Assembly (NCBI RefSeq): GCF_007679045.1
Contig: NZ_VEFS01000001.1
Location: forward strand, 1,413,536 to 1,477,535
Reading direction: 5' to 3'
DNA: 64,000 nt
Source of the DNA: Microbacterium sp. BH-3-3-3
Lineage (GTDB): Bacteria; Actinomycetota; Actinomycetes; Actinomycetales; Microbacteriaceae
Each line of letters begins with the position of its first letter. Position 1 is the stretch's first letter. Below are positions 1-8,663 of this stretch, in pieces. Both the position numbers and the translations under genes were made by a program. The notes beneath the pieces were generated by a model that did not search any database, was not told the DNA's origin, and saw only the letters and a list, made by a program, of their open reading frames with translations.

Positions 1-311
1 GGCTAGACGGGTGGGCCCCACTGGGACAGAGCCTCTCGCAGCGCGTCGACCCGACGTCGCCAGAGTTTGGCGCCCGGGTTTTCTCTTCCGAGGCTGCCGA
101 AGTTGATGGGCGGGAGCTTCTCGCAGTCGGGAAACACGGTCCAATTGGTACCGAGTCATTCCACGACGCTAGTTATCTCACGAGCAATACCACGGCAATG
201 TATAACGCCGCGCTGGCGACTATGGGGGACGATGCACGTCTCGTTATGGGTGGCACTCCGGAAGACAGAATCGTCAAGAACGGCGAGAAGTGGGAGGGTG
301 GTTCATTTTGA
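1..311 (+). CDS. Probable alpha/beta-hydrolase (DUF1023-like), 3' end only
   Basis: An open frame runs without a stop from base 3 to the TGA at 309-311 (about 102 residues), so this is the C-terminal part of a gene that begins before the window. The visible residues include a stretch VGKHGPIGTESFHDASYL and end EDRIVKNGEKWEGGSF. The histidine followed by a glycine, with a downstream SYL segment, is reminiscent of the C-terminal histidine region of DUF1023-type alpha/beta hydrolases, but the nucleophile region lies outside the window, so the family call is tentative. Its stop overlaps the probable TTG start of the following lipoprotein gene (TTGA), which suggests translational coupling. Confidence 0.5.
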   Translation, partial: LDGWAPLGQSLSQRVDPTSPEFGARVFSSEAAEVDGRELLAVGKHGPIGTESFHDASYLTSNTTAMYNAALATMGDDARLVMGGTPEDRIVKNGEKWEGGSF

Positions 312-856
312 TCACGAACAGATGGGTGGCACTCGCCGCCATCGCGTGCGCTGCCTGCGTGACACTCTGCGGGTGCGTATTTGACGAGCATGCGGACGAG
401 GATCCCCTGACGCCCGACGCAGTATCGGGCATGGGGGGACGCCTGTACTCGGCCGTGCAGGAAGTGGTGGGCTCAGAGGGCTGGTCGTCTAACAAGCAAT
501 GGTTCTCTTGCGGTCTGAACGACGGAGTAGCCGAGGTGCAGCTTCGGTTGGAATCTCAGCTTGACGCGGCTCTTGATGATTCGCCGGAGGATCTTGCGAC
601 ACATGTCCAGGAAAAGTGGTCGACCCTTGGCGTTGAAGGGACTCTGACCGTCAACGCAGATCTGGAGCCAACACGTTTCATCGTCTCCGACCCGCCCTTT
701 CTTACCGGAACGCATGAGGATGGCGCGATCACTGACCTCTGGATCGGCGAAGGCATAGCGGATTTCGGTTACGTCAGTCCATGCGTTCCCGGCGATATCT
801 TCAAGCTGCAGCCGTCATCGACCGCACCGAGCGTCACGCCACCTTCGTCGCCCTGA
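308..856 (+). CDS. Small secreted lipoprotein of unknown function
   Basis: I do not recognise the family. I place the start at TTG 308, which overlaps the upstream stop as TTGA and follows a GGGAGG ribosome-binding site; GTG 290 in the same frame is the alternative. The product (about 182 residues) begins with a short basic segment and a hydrophobic core rich in Ala, Val and Cys, ending in a lipobox-like LCGC, so it is probably exported and lipid-anchored. The mature part is acidic and soluble and ends in a Ser/Thr/Pro-rich tail. Its coupling to the upstream hydrolase-like gene suggests a paired function at the cell surface. The 3' end overlaps the convergent methyltransferase gene by 23 bases. 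Confidence 0.6.
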   Translation: MITNRWVALAAIACAACVTLCGCVFDEHADEDPLTPDAVSGMGGRLYSAVQEVVGSEGWSSNKQWFSCGLNDGVAEVQLRLESQLDAALDDSPEDLATHVQEKWSTLGVEGTLTVNADLEPTRFIVSDPPFLTGTHEDGAITDLWIGEGIADFGYVSPCVPGDIFKLQPSSTAPSVTPPSSP

Positions 857-1664
857 TCGTGTAGCTCAGCGGCATCACCGACGGCTGCTCGGTCAGCGCG
901 AACTCACCGTTCGGGCGCTCCGTCATGCGGCCGGGCAGAGCCTCCCACGGCACGCTGTCGTGCTCGACGAGCGCGTCGAGACGCAGGCCGCGCTCCAGCA
1001 GGGCCGTGACGATCTCACCGAGGCCGTGGTTCCACTCGTACGTCTTCGTCGACGTCAGCGGAGCCGACACCGCGACGTAGGTGCTGTCGTCATCCCACTC
1101 CAGGGGTGCCGTCTGCTCGAAGTACGGGAACGCGAGGGTCAGCCCGGGCAGGTCCTCGTTCATCGCCCACAGCACGGGATGCCCCTCGCGGATGTGAAGC
1201 GTCCCGCCGGGCGCGAGCAGCTCGGTGACCACCCCGGCCCATTCCGTGATCGACGGGAGCCAGCACAGCGCGCCGATTCCTGTGTAGACGAGGTCGAACT
1301 CGCCGCGCGGGAGCACCTCCGCCGCGCGCCGAACATCCGATCTGACGAAATCGACCTGCACCCCGGCTTCGTCGGCGAGGCGTCGCGCCTCTGCGACGGC
1401 GTTCTCCGAGAAGTCGAGTCCCGTCACCCGCGCGCCCAGCCGGGCGAGCGAAAGGGTGTCGGTGCCGATGTGGCACTGCAGGTGCACCGCCCGCTTGCCC
1501 GCAATGTCGCCCAGCAGCGGCAGATCGAACCGCACGACGTCCGACAACGCCGCGGAATCCTCCACATAGCGCTGTACGCCGTACCCCGAACCGTCTCGCG
1601 CGGCGTGCAGAGTCGCGCGCTCGTCCCAGTTGGCGCGGTTGGCATCGATGTAGTCCGAGGTCAT
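834..1664 (-). CDS. Class I SAM-dependent methyltransferase
   Basis: This is a predicted soluble methyltransferase of about 276 residues. A Rossmann-type motif I is present as AVHLQCHIGTDTLSLA, followed by the acidic ribose-binding position in VTGLDFSENAVAEAR and a motif IV-like FDLVYTGIGALCWLP. These are the hallmarks of the small-molecule Methyltransf_25-type enzymes; the substrate cannot be read from the sequence. I chose ATG 1664 (MTSDYIDANRANWDERA), preceded by AAAGGGA at good spacing, over an in-frame ATG six codons upstream. The gene stands alone and faces the preceding lipoprotein gene tail to tail. Confidence 0.8.
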   Translation of the reverse strand: MTSDYIDANRANWDERATLHAARDGSGYGVQRYVEDSAALSDVVRFDLPLLGDIAGKRAVHLQCHIGTDTLSLARLGARVTGLDFSENAVAEARRLADEAGVQVDFVRSDVRRAAEVLPRGEFDLVYTGIGALCWLPSITEWAGVVTELLAPGGTLHIREGHPVLWAMNEDLPGLTLAFPYFEQTAPLEWDDDSTYVAVSAPLTSTKTYEWNHGLGEIVTALLERGLRLDALVEHDSVPWEALPGRMTERPNGEFALTEQPSVMPLSYTIRATKVA

Positions 1665-1760
1665 GGCATCCCTTTCCGGCATCCGAGCCTAGGGGGCGGA
1701 TGCCGGCGGCCCCGGTGTCGTCAGGTGACGCGCGGTGGGACCGATGTCGGAGGTGCGGGT

Positions 1761-1772
1761 TAGCCTGGCGGC
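1761..1772 (+). promoter_or_regulatory. Leaderless-type -10 element directly upstream of the ATP-grasp gene
   Basis: TAGCCT (1761-1766) is followed by exactly six bases and then ATG 1773, so transcription would be expected to begin at or next to the start codon. The same TAG-N-C-Y, six-base spacing recurs before the starts at 21933 and 55063. No clear ribosome-binding site precedes this ATG, which fits a leaderless message. Confidence 0.45.
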
Positions 1773-2714
1773 ATGTCGGGCAAGGTCTATGTCATCCACG
1801 AGAACCCCCAATGGATCCCGCCGTTCGCGGCGGCGTTCGAAGCCGAGGGCGTGCCGTTCCAGGAGTGGATGCTGACCGACGGCTCGATCGACCTGGCCGT
1901 CGAGCCGCCCGAGGGCATCTTCTGGTCGCGGCTGAGCGCCTCAGCCCACACCCGCGACCACGCCTACAGCAAAGAATTTGGCCGCGCCGTGCTGCGCTGG
2001 CTCGCGTCGTGGGGTCGCACGGTGATCAACGGGGCCGACGTGCTCGAACTCGAGGTCAGCAAGGTCGCGCAGCACGCGGCTCTGCGGCACGCGGGCATTG
2101 AGGTTCCGCGCACGGTCGCCGTGTTCGGCGTCGACGACCTCGCGGCGAAGGCCGAGGAGTTCGGCGCCCCCTTCATCAGCAAGCACAACCAAGGCGGCAA
2201 GGGCCTCGGGGTACGGCGCTGGGACACCGTCGACGAGTTCGCCGCCTGGGTGAAGAGTCCCGACTTCGAGCCCTCCCCCGATGGCATCACGCTGTTGCAG
2301 GAGTTGCTCGTCGCCAAGACGCCCTTCATCACGCGGTCCGAGTTCGTCGCCGGCGACTTCGTGTACGCCGTGCGGGTCGACACCAGTGCCGGCAGCTTCG
2401 AGCTCTGCCCCGCCGAAGCCTGCGCCGTTCCGGGGGCGGACGGGGTCGAGCCCGAACCCCTGTTCCGCCTGCGTGACGACGTCGATTCGGCGCTCATCGA
2501 CCGGTACCTCGCGTTCCTCGCGGCCGAGGGGGTCGGCATCGCGGGTATCGAGTTCATCGAGACCCGCGACGGGCGCACCGTCACGTACGACGTCAACACG
2601 AACACCAACTACAACCCCGACGTCGAAGCCACCGCACCGCGCTCCGGACCCCGCGAGATCGCCCGCTGGCTCGGCACGCTGCTCCCCCAAGAAGCGGTGG
2701 GTCTGCGTGGCTGA
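1773..2714 (+). CDS. ATP-grasp ligase, RimK/glutathione-synthetase-like
   Basis: The 313-residue protein has the layout of an ATP-grasp carboxylate-amine ligase. A pre-ATP-grasp N-terminal domain is followed by the ATP-binding loop region FISKHNQGGKGLGVRRW (near residues 130-150) and a C-terminal Mg-binding segment VTYDVNTNTNYNPDVE, in which the Asp and Asn residues coordinate metal-ATP. The closest general class is the RimK/alpha-L-glutamate ligase group, which joins an amino acid to a carboxylate via an acyl phosphate; the substrate is unknown. The stop overlaps the next gene, an O-acetylhomoserine sulfhydrylase-like enzyme, by 8 bases, so the two are probably one transcript. Confidence 0.75.
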   Translation: MSGKVYVIHENPQWIPPFAAAFEAEGVPFQEWMLTDGSIDLAVEPPEGIFWSRLSASAHTRDHAYSKEFGRAVLRWLASWGRTVINGADVLELEVSKVAQHAALRHAGIEVPRTVAVFGVDDLAAKAEEFGAPFISKHNQGGKGLGVRRWDTVDEFAAWVKSPDFEPSPDGITLLQELLVAKTPFITRSEFVAGDFVYAVRVDTSAGSFELCPAEACAVPGADGVEPEPLFRLRDDVDSALIDRYLAFLAAEGVGIAGIEFIETRDGRTVTYDVNTNTNYNPDVEATAPRSGPREIARWLGTLLPQEAVGLRG

Positions 2715-4020
2715 GCCCGCTCCCCCGCACTTCGACTGGCAGGGCTTCGGCTTCGCCACGCGCCAGGTCCATGCGGGCGAGATCGAAGACCTCACCCACG
2801 GCTCGCGCATCACCCCGGTGCACCTGTCTGCCGCGTACCGATTCGATTCGTTCCAAGAGGCGACCGATCGGTTCGCCGGCGCAGATCTGGGTCACCTGTA
2901 CTCCCGCAACGCGAACCCCACCAATCAGGTTGCCGAGGCTCGGTTGGCCTCCCTCGAGGGTGGATCGGGAGCGATCGTCGTCGGATCGGGTCAGGCGGCG
3001 ATCACGATCGCGCTTCTCGGACTCGCCGCCAGCGGTGAGCACATCGTCTCGACCGCCAGCATCTACAGCGGCACGCGGGTGCTGTTCGACCGCACCTTCG
3101 CCCGCATGGGCGTCACCGTCGAGTACGTCTGGGATCCGGCGGACGAGGCGGAGTGGGACGCCCTCATCCGCCCCGAGACGAAGGCGATCTTCACCGAGAC
3201 GCTCCCGAACCCCAAGAACGACGTCGTCGACATCGACGTCGTCGCTCGCGTGGCGCGACGGCACGGCATCCCGCTCGTCGTCGACAACACCATCGCGACG
3301 CCGTTCTTGATCCGACCGATCGAGCACGGAGCCGACATCGTCGTGCACTCGGCGACGAAGTTCCTCTCGGGACACGGCGCGAACCTCGCGGGTGCGGTGG
3401 TCGACGGCGGGACGTTCGACTGGATGGCATCCGATCGCTCCTATCCCGCGATCACCGACACGCCGATCTCGGGACACTCCTCGTTCGTCGAGGCGTTCGG
3501 CCCGCGCGCGTTCGAGCTGTCGCTGCGGTTCGGCATCGCGAACGACACCGGCCCCGCCCTGTCACCGCTCAACGGATTCCTGCTGCTGCAAGGCATGGAG
3601 ACGCTGTCGGTGCGCATGCGCCAGCACCTCGCTACGGCGCGCACGATCGCCGAGTGGCTCGAGCAGCACGCCGCGGTCGAGAGCGTCGACTACGCGGGTC
3701 TGCCGTCGCACCCGCAGCACGCGCTCGCCGTCCGCGACTACGACGGGCTGTCGGGCTCCGTCTTCTCGTTCACCGTGCGCGGAGGTCGCCCCGCCGCGGA
3801 GCGTTTCTTCGACGCTCTGCGTCTGTTCAGCCGCATGACCAACATCGGCGACACGCGGTCGATGGCCCTGCACCCCGCGACGACGACCCACCTCGGCTTC
3901 ACGCAAGACACACGCGACCGCCTCGGCATCGGCGACGGCCTCATCCGGCTGTCGATCGGCCTCGAAGACGCCGAAGACCTCATCGCCGACCTCGATCAGG
4001 CCCTCCGCGCCGCGTCCTAG
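2707..4020 (+). CDS. metY: O-acetylhomoserine sulfhydrylase-like PLP enzyme (Cys/Met metabolism family)
   Basis: This 437-residue protein is a Cys/Met metabolism PLP-dependent enzyme. The N-terminus FATRQVHAGE and the substrate loop HLYSRNANPTNQVAEARLASLEGG are typical of O-acetylhomoserine aminocarboxypropyltransferases, which form homocysteine from O-acetylhomoserine and sulfide. The Schiff-base lysine is K218 in SATKFLSGHG. The length fits MetY (about 430) better than cystathionine synthases (about 390). I chose GTG 2707 because it restores the conserved N-terminus and overlaps the ATP-grasp stop by 8 bases. The convergent neighbour is a flavin monooxygenase that may release sulfite from organosulfur compounds, consistent with sulfur assimilation. 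Methionine gamma-lyase-like activity cannot be excluded. Confidence 0.85.
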   Translation: MAEPAPPHFDWQGFGFATRQVHAGEIEDLTHGSRITPVHLSAAYRFDSFQEATDRFAGADLGHLYSRNANPTNQVAEARLASLEGGSGAIVVGSGQAAITIALLGLAASGEHIVSTASIYSGTRVLFDRTFARMGVTVEYVWDPADEAEWDALIRPETKAIFTETLPNPKNDVVDIDVVARVARRHGIPLVVDNTIATPFLIRPIEHGADIVVHSATKFLSGHGANLAGAVVDGGTFDWMASDRSYPAITDTPISGHSSFVEAFGPRAFELSLRFGIANDTGPALSPLNGFLLLQGMETLSVRMRQHLATARTIAEWLEQHAAVESVDYAGLPSHPQHALAVRDYDGLSGSVFSFTVRGGRPAAERFFDALRLFSRMTNIGDTRSMALHPATTTHLGFTQDTRDRLGIGDGLIRLSIGLEDAEDLIADLDQALRAAS

Positions 4021-4133
4021 CGCTCCCGTCCCGGCGGTTTCCCGGCGCTTTGGTCCCACGCTCCGGCGCCCACGGGACCCGCCGTCGGTGCAGGCCCGGG
4101 TTCCTGGCATCCGGAGCCTTCGAACCCACCTCG

Positions 4134-4184
4134 GTGTCCAAAACAGCCGGACGGTTTTCGCTTCCGTCCGGGTGTTTTGGACAC
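4134..4184. terminator. Long inverted repeat between convergent genes (possible bidirectional terminator)
   Basis: Two 21-base arms (4134-4154 and 4164-4184) pair with a single internal mismatch around a nine-base loop. The outer part reads GTGTCCAAAACA on one side and TGTTTTGGACAC on the other. The element sits in the 248-base gap between two convergent genes, where a bidirectional terminator would be expected, but it has no terminal U-run and its arms are unusually long. Confidence 0.5.
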
Positions 4185-4268
4185 TCAGCACCGGAGAGCG
4201 GCGCCCCGAGCCCCAGCCCGGACGCGCCCCCACTCAACGGGGGGTACGCCCCGCGGCGCGAAGCGCGG

Positions 4269-5330
4269 TCAGGCGTCGCGCTGGGCCTCCAGGCGGCGCA
4301 CGCGCGGGATCACCTCGGCGGCGAACCGCTGCAACTCGGGCAGGTGCGGCGAGAACTGCAGCAGCAGGGTCGAGACGCCGACGTTCGCGAAGGCGACGAT
4401 GCGTTCTGCCACCTGGTCGGGGGTTCCGACGAGGTCGGGGCGGAGGCCGCGGTTCGACACCGAGTACTCCTTGAGGTCGATCTGGGTGTCGAGCTTCGAC
4501 TTGCTCACGAAGTCCTGGTACGAACCGTAGGCCGCTCCCCCGCGCACGTCGGTGATGCGGTCGATCTCGGCCTGAGCCTCTTCTTCGGTGTCGCGGACGA
4601 CGGCGTAGGCGGCCATGCCGAACGCTTCGAACGGCGTCGCCCCGGCTTCGGCGCGGCGCCGGCGCATGTCGGCGACCTTCGTCCCGAGCTCCTCGAGTGT
4701 GCCGCCGTGCGTCAGGTACGCGTCGGCGAAGCGCGTGATCGCGTTGCGCCCGGCCTCGCTCTCGCCACCGGCGTACAGGCGCGGCAGCACCTGGGGCTTG
4801 GGCTCCAGATAGGTGCCCTCGGTGCGGTAGTACTCCCCCTCGTACGCGAACGGCGTCTCGGACCACAGGCCGCGCAGCACCTCGACCCACTCGATCGTGC
4901 GCGCGTACCGGTCGTCGTGGGCGCTGAAGAGGCCGTCGTACTGCTTGGCCTCCTCGGCCCACCACGCCGAGACGACGTTGAGGGTGAAGCGCCCTCCGCT
5001 GATCTCGTCGATGGTCGCCGCCTGCTTGGCGGTGTGGAACGGGTTGTGGAAGCCCGGGCGCACGGCCGCGAGCAGCTCGAGCTTCGAGGTGACGGCGGCG
5101 AGCCCCGCCGTCACCGCCCACGCGTCGAGCGACGGCGCCTCGACGCCCTTGATGTCGTTCAGGTTCAGCTCGGGGATGAGCGTGAGGTCGAAGCCGCCTT
5201 CTTCCGCAGCGCGAGCGATCGCGGCGATATGGGCGAACGACACGGGCGTCTGCTCGTCGTCGACGTTGCGCAGCCATCCGCCGAAGATGGGGGTCCAGTA
5301 GCCGAAACGCACGCGCTGGGGGGAGGTCAT
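4269..5330 (-). CDS. LLM-class flavin-dependent monooxygenase (SsuD/SfnG-like)
   Basis: The 353-residue protein is a bacterial luciferase-like TIM-barrel monooxygenase. It opens with VRFGYWTPIFGGWLRNVDDE, carries LELLAAVRPGFHNP, then the family signature GGRFTLNVVSAWW and HDDRYARTIEWVEVLRGLW, and closes with GTPDQVAERIVAFANVGVSTLLLQF. These segments are shared with alkanesulfonate and dimethylsulfone monooxygenases, which use FMNH2 from a partner reductase to cleave carbon-sulfur bonds. The gene is divergent from a second, SfnG-like monooxygenase across a 123-base promoter region and convergent with a metY-like gene. Substrate assignment to an organosulfur compound is inferred from family and context. 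Confidence 0.8.
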   Translation of the reverse strand: MTSPQRVRFGYWTPIFGGWLRNVDDEQTPVSFAHIAAIARAAEEGGFDLTLIPELNLNDIKGVEAPSLDAWAVTAGLAAVTSKLELLAAVRPGFHNPFHTAKQAATIDEISGGRFTLNVVSAWWAEEAKQYDGLFSAHDDRYARTIEWVEVLRGLWSETPFAYEGEYYRTEGTYLEPKPQVLPRLYAGGESEAGRNAITRFADAYLTHGGTLEELGTKVADMRRRRAEAGATPFEAFGMAAYAVVRDTEEEAQAEIDRITDVRGGAAYGSYQDFVSKSKLDTQIDLKEYSVSNRGLRPDLVGTPDQVAERIVAFANVGVSTLLLQFSPHLPELQRFAAEVIPRVRRLEAQRDA

Positions 5331-5453
5331 GGCTCCATCCTCACCCGCCTCATGTCGGCCGGCGTCACGGGACGAAACGGTCCGTCACATGTCGTTGACC
5401 GATGCTCGACGCGGTGGGAGGTTGGCCGGATTCCGATCCGCGAGGAGGATTCC

Positions 5454-6587
5454 ATGACCGATTCCACCCCCACCCACGAGCCGCTGAAGTTCGCCTACTG
5501 GGTGCCGAACGTCAGCGGTGGGCTCGTGATCAGTTCGATCGAGCAGCGCACCGACTGGGACTACGACTACAACGTGAAGCTCGCCCGCACGGCCGAGCGC
5601 GTCGGGTTCGAATACGCCTTGAGCCAGGTGCGGTACGCCTCCAGCTACGGCGCCGCGCAGCAGCACGAGTCCACCTCGATCAGCCTCGCGCTGCTGCTGG
5701 CCACCGAGAAGCTGAAGGTCATCGCCGCCATCCATCCCGGCATCTGGCATCCGGCCGTCCTGGCGAAGTTCATCAACACGGCGGACCAGTTCTCGCACGG
5801 GCGCGCGGCGGTCAACGTCGTCAGCGGCTGGTTCAAAGACGAGTACACCGACCTGGGTCTCGAATGGCTCGAGCACGACGATCGCTACGAGCGTGCGGCG
5901 GAGTTCATCCAGGTGCTGCGGGGCCTGTGGACGCAGGAGAAGTTCTCTTTCCACGGGAAGTACTACGACATCACCGACTTCACGCTGCGCCCCTTCCCGT
6001 ACGAGGTGCCGGGGCGAGCCCACCCCGACATCTTCCAGGGCGGCAACTCCACGGCCGCGCGCTTCAACGGCGGCGCGTTCTCGGACTGGTGCTTCTCGAA
6101 CGGCAAGGACTTCGACGGCTTCACCGAGCAGTACGACGACGTGACGCGCATCGCGGCCGAGCACGGTCGGCGCACGCGATTCGGCCTCAACGGGTTCGTC
6201 ATCCAGCGCGACAGCCGCGCTGAGGCGGAGGCCCAGTTGCGCGAGATCATCGCCCACGCCGACTCGGGCGCCGTCGAGGGGTTCCGCAAGAGCGTGCAGG
6301 AGGCGGGCAACGCGACGTCCGACAAGAAGGGGATGTGGGCCGACTCGTCGCTCGAGGATCTCGTGCAGTACAACGACGGGTTCCGCACGCAGCTCTTCGG
6401 CGACGCGCAGCAAATCGCCGAGCGCATCATCGAGTACAAGAAGCGCGGCGTCGACCTGTTCCTGCTCGGCTTCCTGCACTTCCAGGAGGAGCTGGAGCAC
6501 TTCGGTGAGACGGTGATCCCGATCGTGCGCGAGCTCGAGGCGGATCTCGCGCGCACGGGTGATCCGATCGGGGTGGCGGCCGGCTGA
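5454..6587 (+). CDS. sfnG: Dimethylsulfone monooxygenase-like flavin enzyme
   Basis: The product (377 residues) is an LLM-class flavin monooxygenase most like SfnG. It shows LKFAYWVPNVSGGLVISS, GFEYALSQVRYASSYGAAQQ, HPGIWHPAVLAKF, GRAAVNVVSGWFKDEY, DDRYERAAEFIQVLRGLW and FHGKYYDITDFTL. SfnG converts dimethyl sulfone to methanesulfinate with reduced FMN. The start at ATG 5454 has a near-perfect GAGGAGG site five bases upstream; the reading frame is open far upstream but that part overlaps other genes. It is divergent from another LLM monooxygenase, and no flavin reductase gene is visible nearby, so reduced flavin must come from elsewhere. Confidence 0.85.
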   Translation: MTDSTPTHEPLKFAYWVPNVSGGLVISSIEQRTDWDYDYNVKLARTAERVGFEYALSQVRYASSYGAAQQHESTSISLALLLATEKLKVIAAIHPGIWHPAVLAKFINTADQFSHGRAAVNVVSGWFKDEYTDLGLEWLEHDDRYERAAEFIQVLRGLWTQEKFSFHGKYYDITDFTLRPFPYEVPGRAHPDIFQGGNSTAARFNGGAFSDWCFSNGKDFDGFTEQYDDVTRIAAEHGRRTRFGLNGFVIQRDSRAEAEAQLREIIAHADSGAVEGFRKSVQEAGNATSDKKGMWADSSLEDLVQYNDGFRTQLFGDAQQIAERIIEYKKRGVDLFLLGFLHFQEELEHFGETVIPIVRELEADLARTGDPIGVAAG

Positions 6588-6717
6588 GCATCCCGTCACA
6601 GGTTCCCGAGAGAGGCCTCCAGCTCGACGACACGGGCCTAGCCTGGTGTGCGCGGGTGTATTCCACTCCGCGCATACAGCGATATCGGGCCGCGTGGCCC
6701 CGAAGGGACTCGGTTCG

Positions 6718-7749
6718 ATGAGCGGCGCACGCCTCGGATTCTTCACACGGGTGCTGGATGCCGGTACCGACGGTGACCGATACGGCAAGGCGCTCGCACA
6801 GGTCCGTGCCGCCGACGAGCACGGTTTCGCATCCCTCTGGGTCGCTCAGCATCACTTCGACCGTGACGAGGGAGGCCTGCCGTCGCCGTTCCCGTTCCTG
6901 GCCGCGGCGGCCGTGCAGACTGAACGGATCGCGCTGGGAACGGGCATCGTGACCCTTCCGATCGGCGACCCCGTGCGCGTGGCGGAGGACGCCGCCTTCG
7001 TCGACGCCCTGAGCGGCGGTCGCGTACAGCTCGGCATCGGCACGGGCGGCACGCCCTCGTCGTTCGCGGCCTTCGAGCGGTCCTCCGACGATCGCCGGGC
7101 GATCCACGCCGCGCACCTCGACGTCCTGCGTGACGCCTTCGCTGGGCGCGGCATTCGGAACACCGATCTGCGCCTGAACCCCGCGGCGCCGCACCTCGGC
7201 GGTCGGCTGTGGCAGGCGACATTCTCCATCGACGGCGGTCGACGAGCCGGATCCGCCGGTGACGGACTGCTCCTCTCGCGCACGCAGCCTCGCGACGACG
7301 GTCAAGATCTGCATGAGGTGCAGGTGCCGATCGTCGAGGCGTACCTCGCCGCGCTCCCCCGCGGTGTCGCTCCGCGCATCCTCGCGTCGCGCACCGCGGT
7401 GGTCGTCGACGCCGACCGCCTCGATGAGGTGTGGGCGAGGGCGGATGCCGGAATCCGACGTCTCGCGCGTACATTCCTTCAGCGGAATGCGGACGGCGAC
7501 CTGCGGGAACTCGCGGCTCTGACCAACACTCACCTCGGGACGGTCGATGAGGTGGTCGCGTCGCTCCGAACGGATCGCACCCTCGAGCTCGCGACCGACG
7601 TCGCCTTCCAGGTGCACTCGATCGACCCGGCCCACGAGGTGACTCTGCGGTCGATCGACCTCTTGGCGAGCGAGGTCGCCCCTCAGCTCGGCTTGCGTAC
7701 GGGCGCCGCGGCTGCCGAGGAACTCCGCTCGCTCGGCGCCGAGGTCTGA
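6718..7749 (+). CDS. Putative FMN-dependent luciferase-like monooxygenase
   Basis: This 343-residue protein belongs to the luciferase-like superfamily. Diagnostic segments are LGFFTRVLDAGTDGDRYGKA, FASLWVAQHHFDRDEGGLPS, IALGTGIVTLPIGDPVRVAE and SGGRVQLGIGTGGTPSSFAA. The combination is that of a subfamily annotated as putative FMN-dependent luciferase-like monooxygenases (KPN_01858 type), whose substrate is unknown. I start at ATG 6718 (MSGARLGFF), preceded by GAAGGGA; the frame is open further upstream but without family similarity. It is the third flavin monooxygenase-type gene in a row on this stretch. It meets the LysR gene tail to tail with a seven-base gap. Confidence 0.75.
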   Translation: MSGARLGFFTRVLDAGTDGDRYGKALAQVRAADEHGFASLWVAQHHFDRDEGGLPSPFPFLAAAAVQTERIALGTGIVTLPIGDPVRVAEDAAFVDALSGGRVQLGIGTGGTPSSFAAFERSSDDRRAIHAAHLDVLRDAFAGRGIRNTDLRLNPAAPHLGGRLWQATFSIDGGRRAGSAGDGLLLSRTQPRDDGQDLHEVQVPIVEAYLAALPRGVAPRILASRTAVVVDADRLDEVWARADAGIRRLARTFLQRNADGDLRELAALTNTHLGTVDEVVASLRTDRTLELATDVAFQVHSIDPAHEVTLRSIDLLASEVAPQLGLRTGAAAAEELRSLGAEV

Positions 7750-7756
7750 CGCCGCG

Positions 7757-8662
7757 TCACCACACCCCGTCGAGCATCGCCTTTGACCGCCGCGTTTGCT
7801 CGCGCAGCGCGTCGGCAAGGGCGGCGACGGCGGGGATGCGCATCGAGTCGGCGCGCACGATCATCCAGTACGGCAACCGCTCGGTCATCGTCTCGGGCAG
7901 GAGGCGCTCGAGATCGTCGTGACGGTCGGCGACGAAGCACGGGAGCATGCCGATACCGGCCCCGGCGCGCGTCGCCTCGACCTGCACGAGGACGTTCGTC
8001 GAGGTGACGCCGTCGCGCATGCGCGGCACGACGCGTCGGGGAAGGTCGAGGGCTTCGACCTGCAGCATCGCGTCGACGAAGTAGACGAGCCCGTGCGTCT
8101 GCAGCTCATCGAGGTCGCGCGGGTGGCCGTGCCGGTCGAGGTACGAGCGCGAGGCGTACATGCCGAGGGCGTACGACCCGAGCTCGACGGTCGTGCCGCG
8201 CGAGGTCTGCGGCTGGCCGACGACCACTTCGAGATCGAGACCGGGGCGGTGCAGGGCTGCGCGCCGTTGGGCCGCGACCACCTCGACGACGAGATCCGGA
8301 TGCCGCTCGCGCAGGCCCGCGATGGCGGGGGCGGCGATGTAGGCGCTGAACCCGTCGGTGGCCGACATGCGCACGACACCCGATACCGGATCGGGCTCCG
8401 CTCCCCCGGCGGCGAGCTGCGACATCGCCGCCTCGATGCGCCCGGCGGTCTCGGCGGCGTGTGCTCCGAGCGTCGTGAGCTCCCACCCGCGGCCCGACTG
8501 GGCCACGAGCCTGCCGCCCAGGGCCTCCTCGAGGGCGGCGATGCGCCGAGCGACGGTCGTGTGGTCGACCCCGCGCAGCTGGGCGGCGGCGGTGTACCGG
8601 CCTGTGCGGGCCACGGCCAGCAGCATCAGCAAGTCGTCGGCGCGTACGTTCCCGGCATCCAT
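7757..8662 (-). CDS. LysR-family transcriptional regulator
   Basis: The 301-residue protein has the standard LysR layout: an N-terminal winged helix-turn-helix (DDLLMLLAVARTGRYTAAAQ, then a recognition helix in VDHTTVARRIAALEEALGG) and a C-terminal effector-binding domain. I start at ATG 8662 (MDAGNVRADDLL); an upstream in-frame ATG at 8701 would run through the palindrome that I read as the operator. The gene is divergent from an MHS transporter and a 3-hydroxybutyrate dehydrogenase-like gene, the usual arrangement for a LysR activator of an adjacent catabolic operon. The effector may be the transported organic acid. Confidence 0.85.
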   Translation of the reverse strand: MDAGNVRADDLLMLLAVARTGRYTAAAQLRGVDHTTVARRIAALEEALGGRLVAQSGRGWELTTLGAHAAETAGRIEAAMSQLAAGGAEPDPVSGVVRMSATDGFSAYIAAPAIAGLRERHPDLVVEVVAAQRRAALHRPGLDLEVVVGQPQTSRGTTVELGSYALGMYASRSYLDRHGHPRDLDELQTHGLVYFVDAMLQVEALDLPRRVVPRMRDGVTSTNVLVQVEATRAGAGIGMLPCFVADRHDDLERLLPETMTERLPYWMIVRADSMRIPAVAALADALREQTRRSKAMLDGVW

Positions 8663-8663
8663 G

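Noticed and set aside
2593..3477. Long antisense open frames opposite metY and other GC-rich genes
   Set aside because: They show no domains, are very rich in Arg, Asp and Gly, and mirror the codon structure of the real gene.
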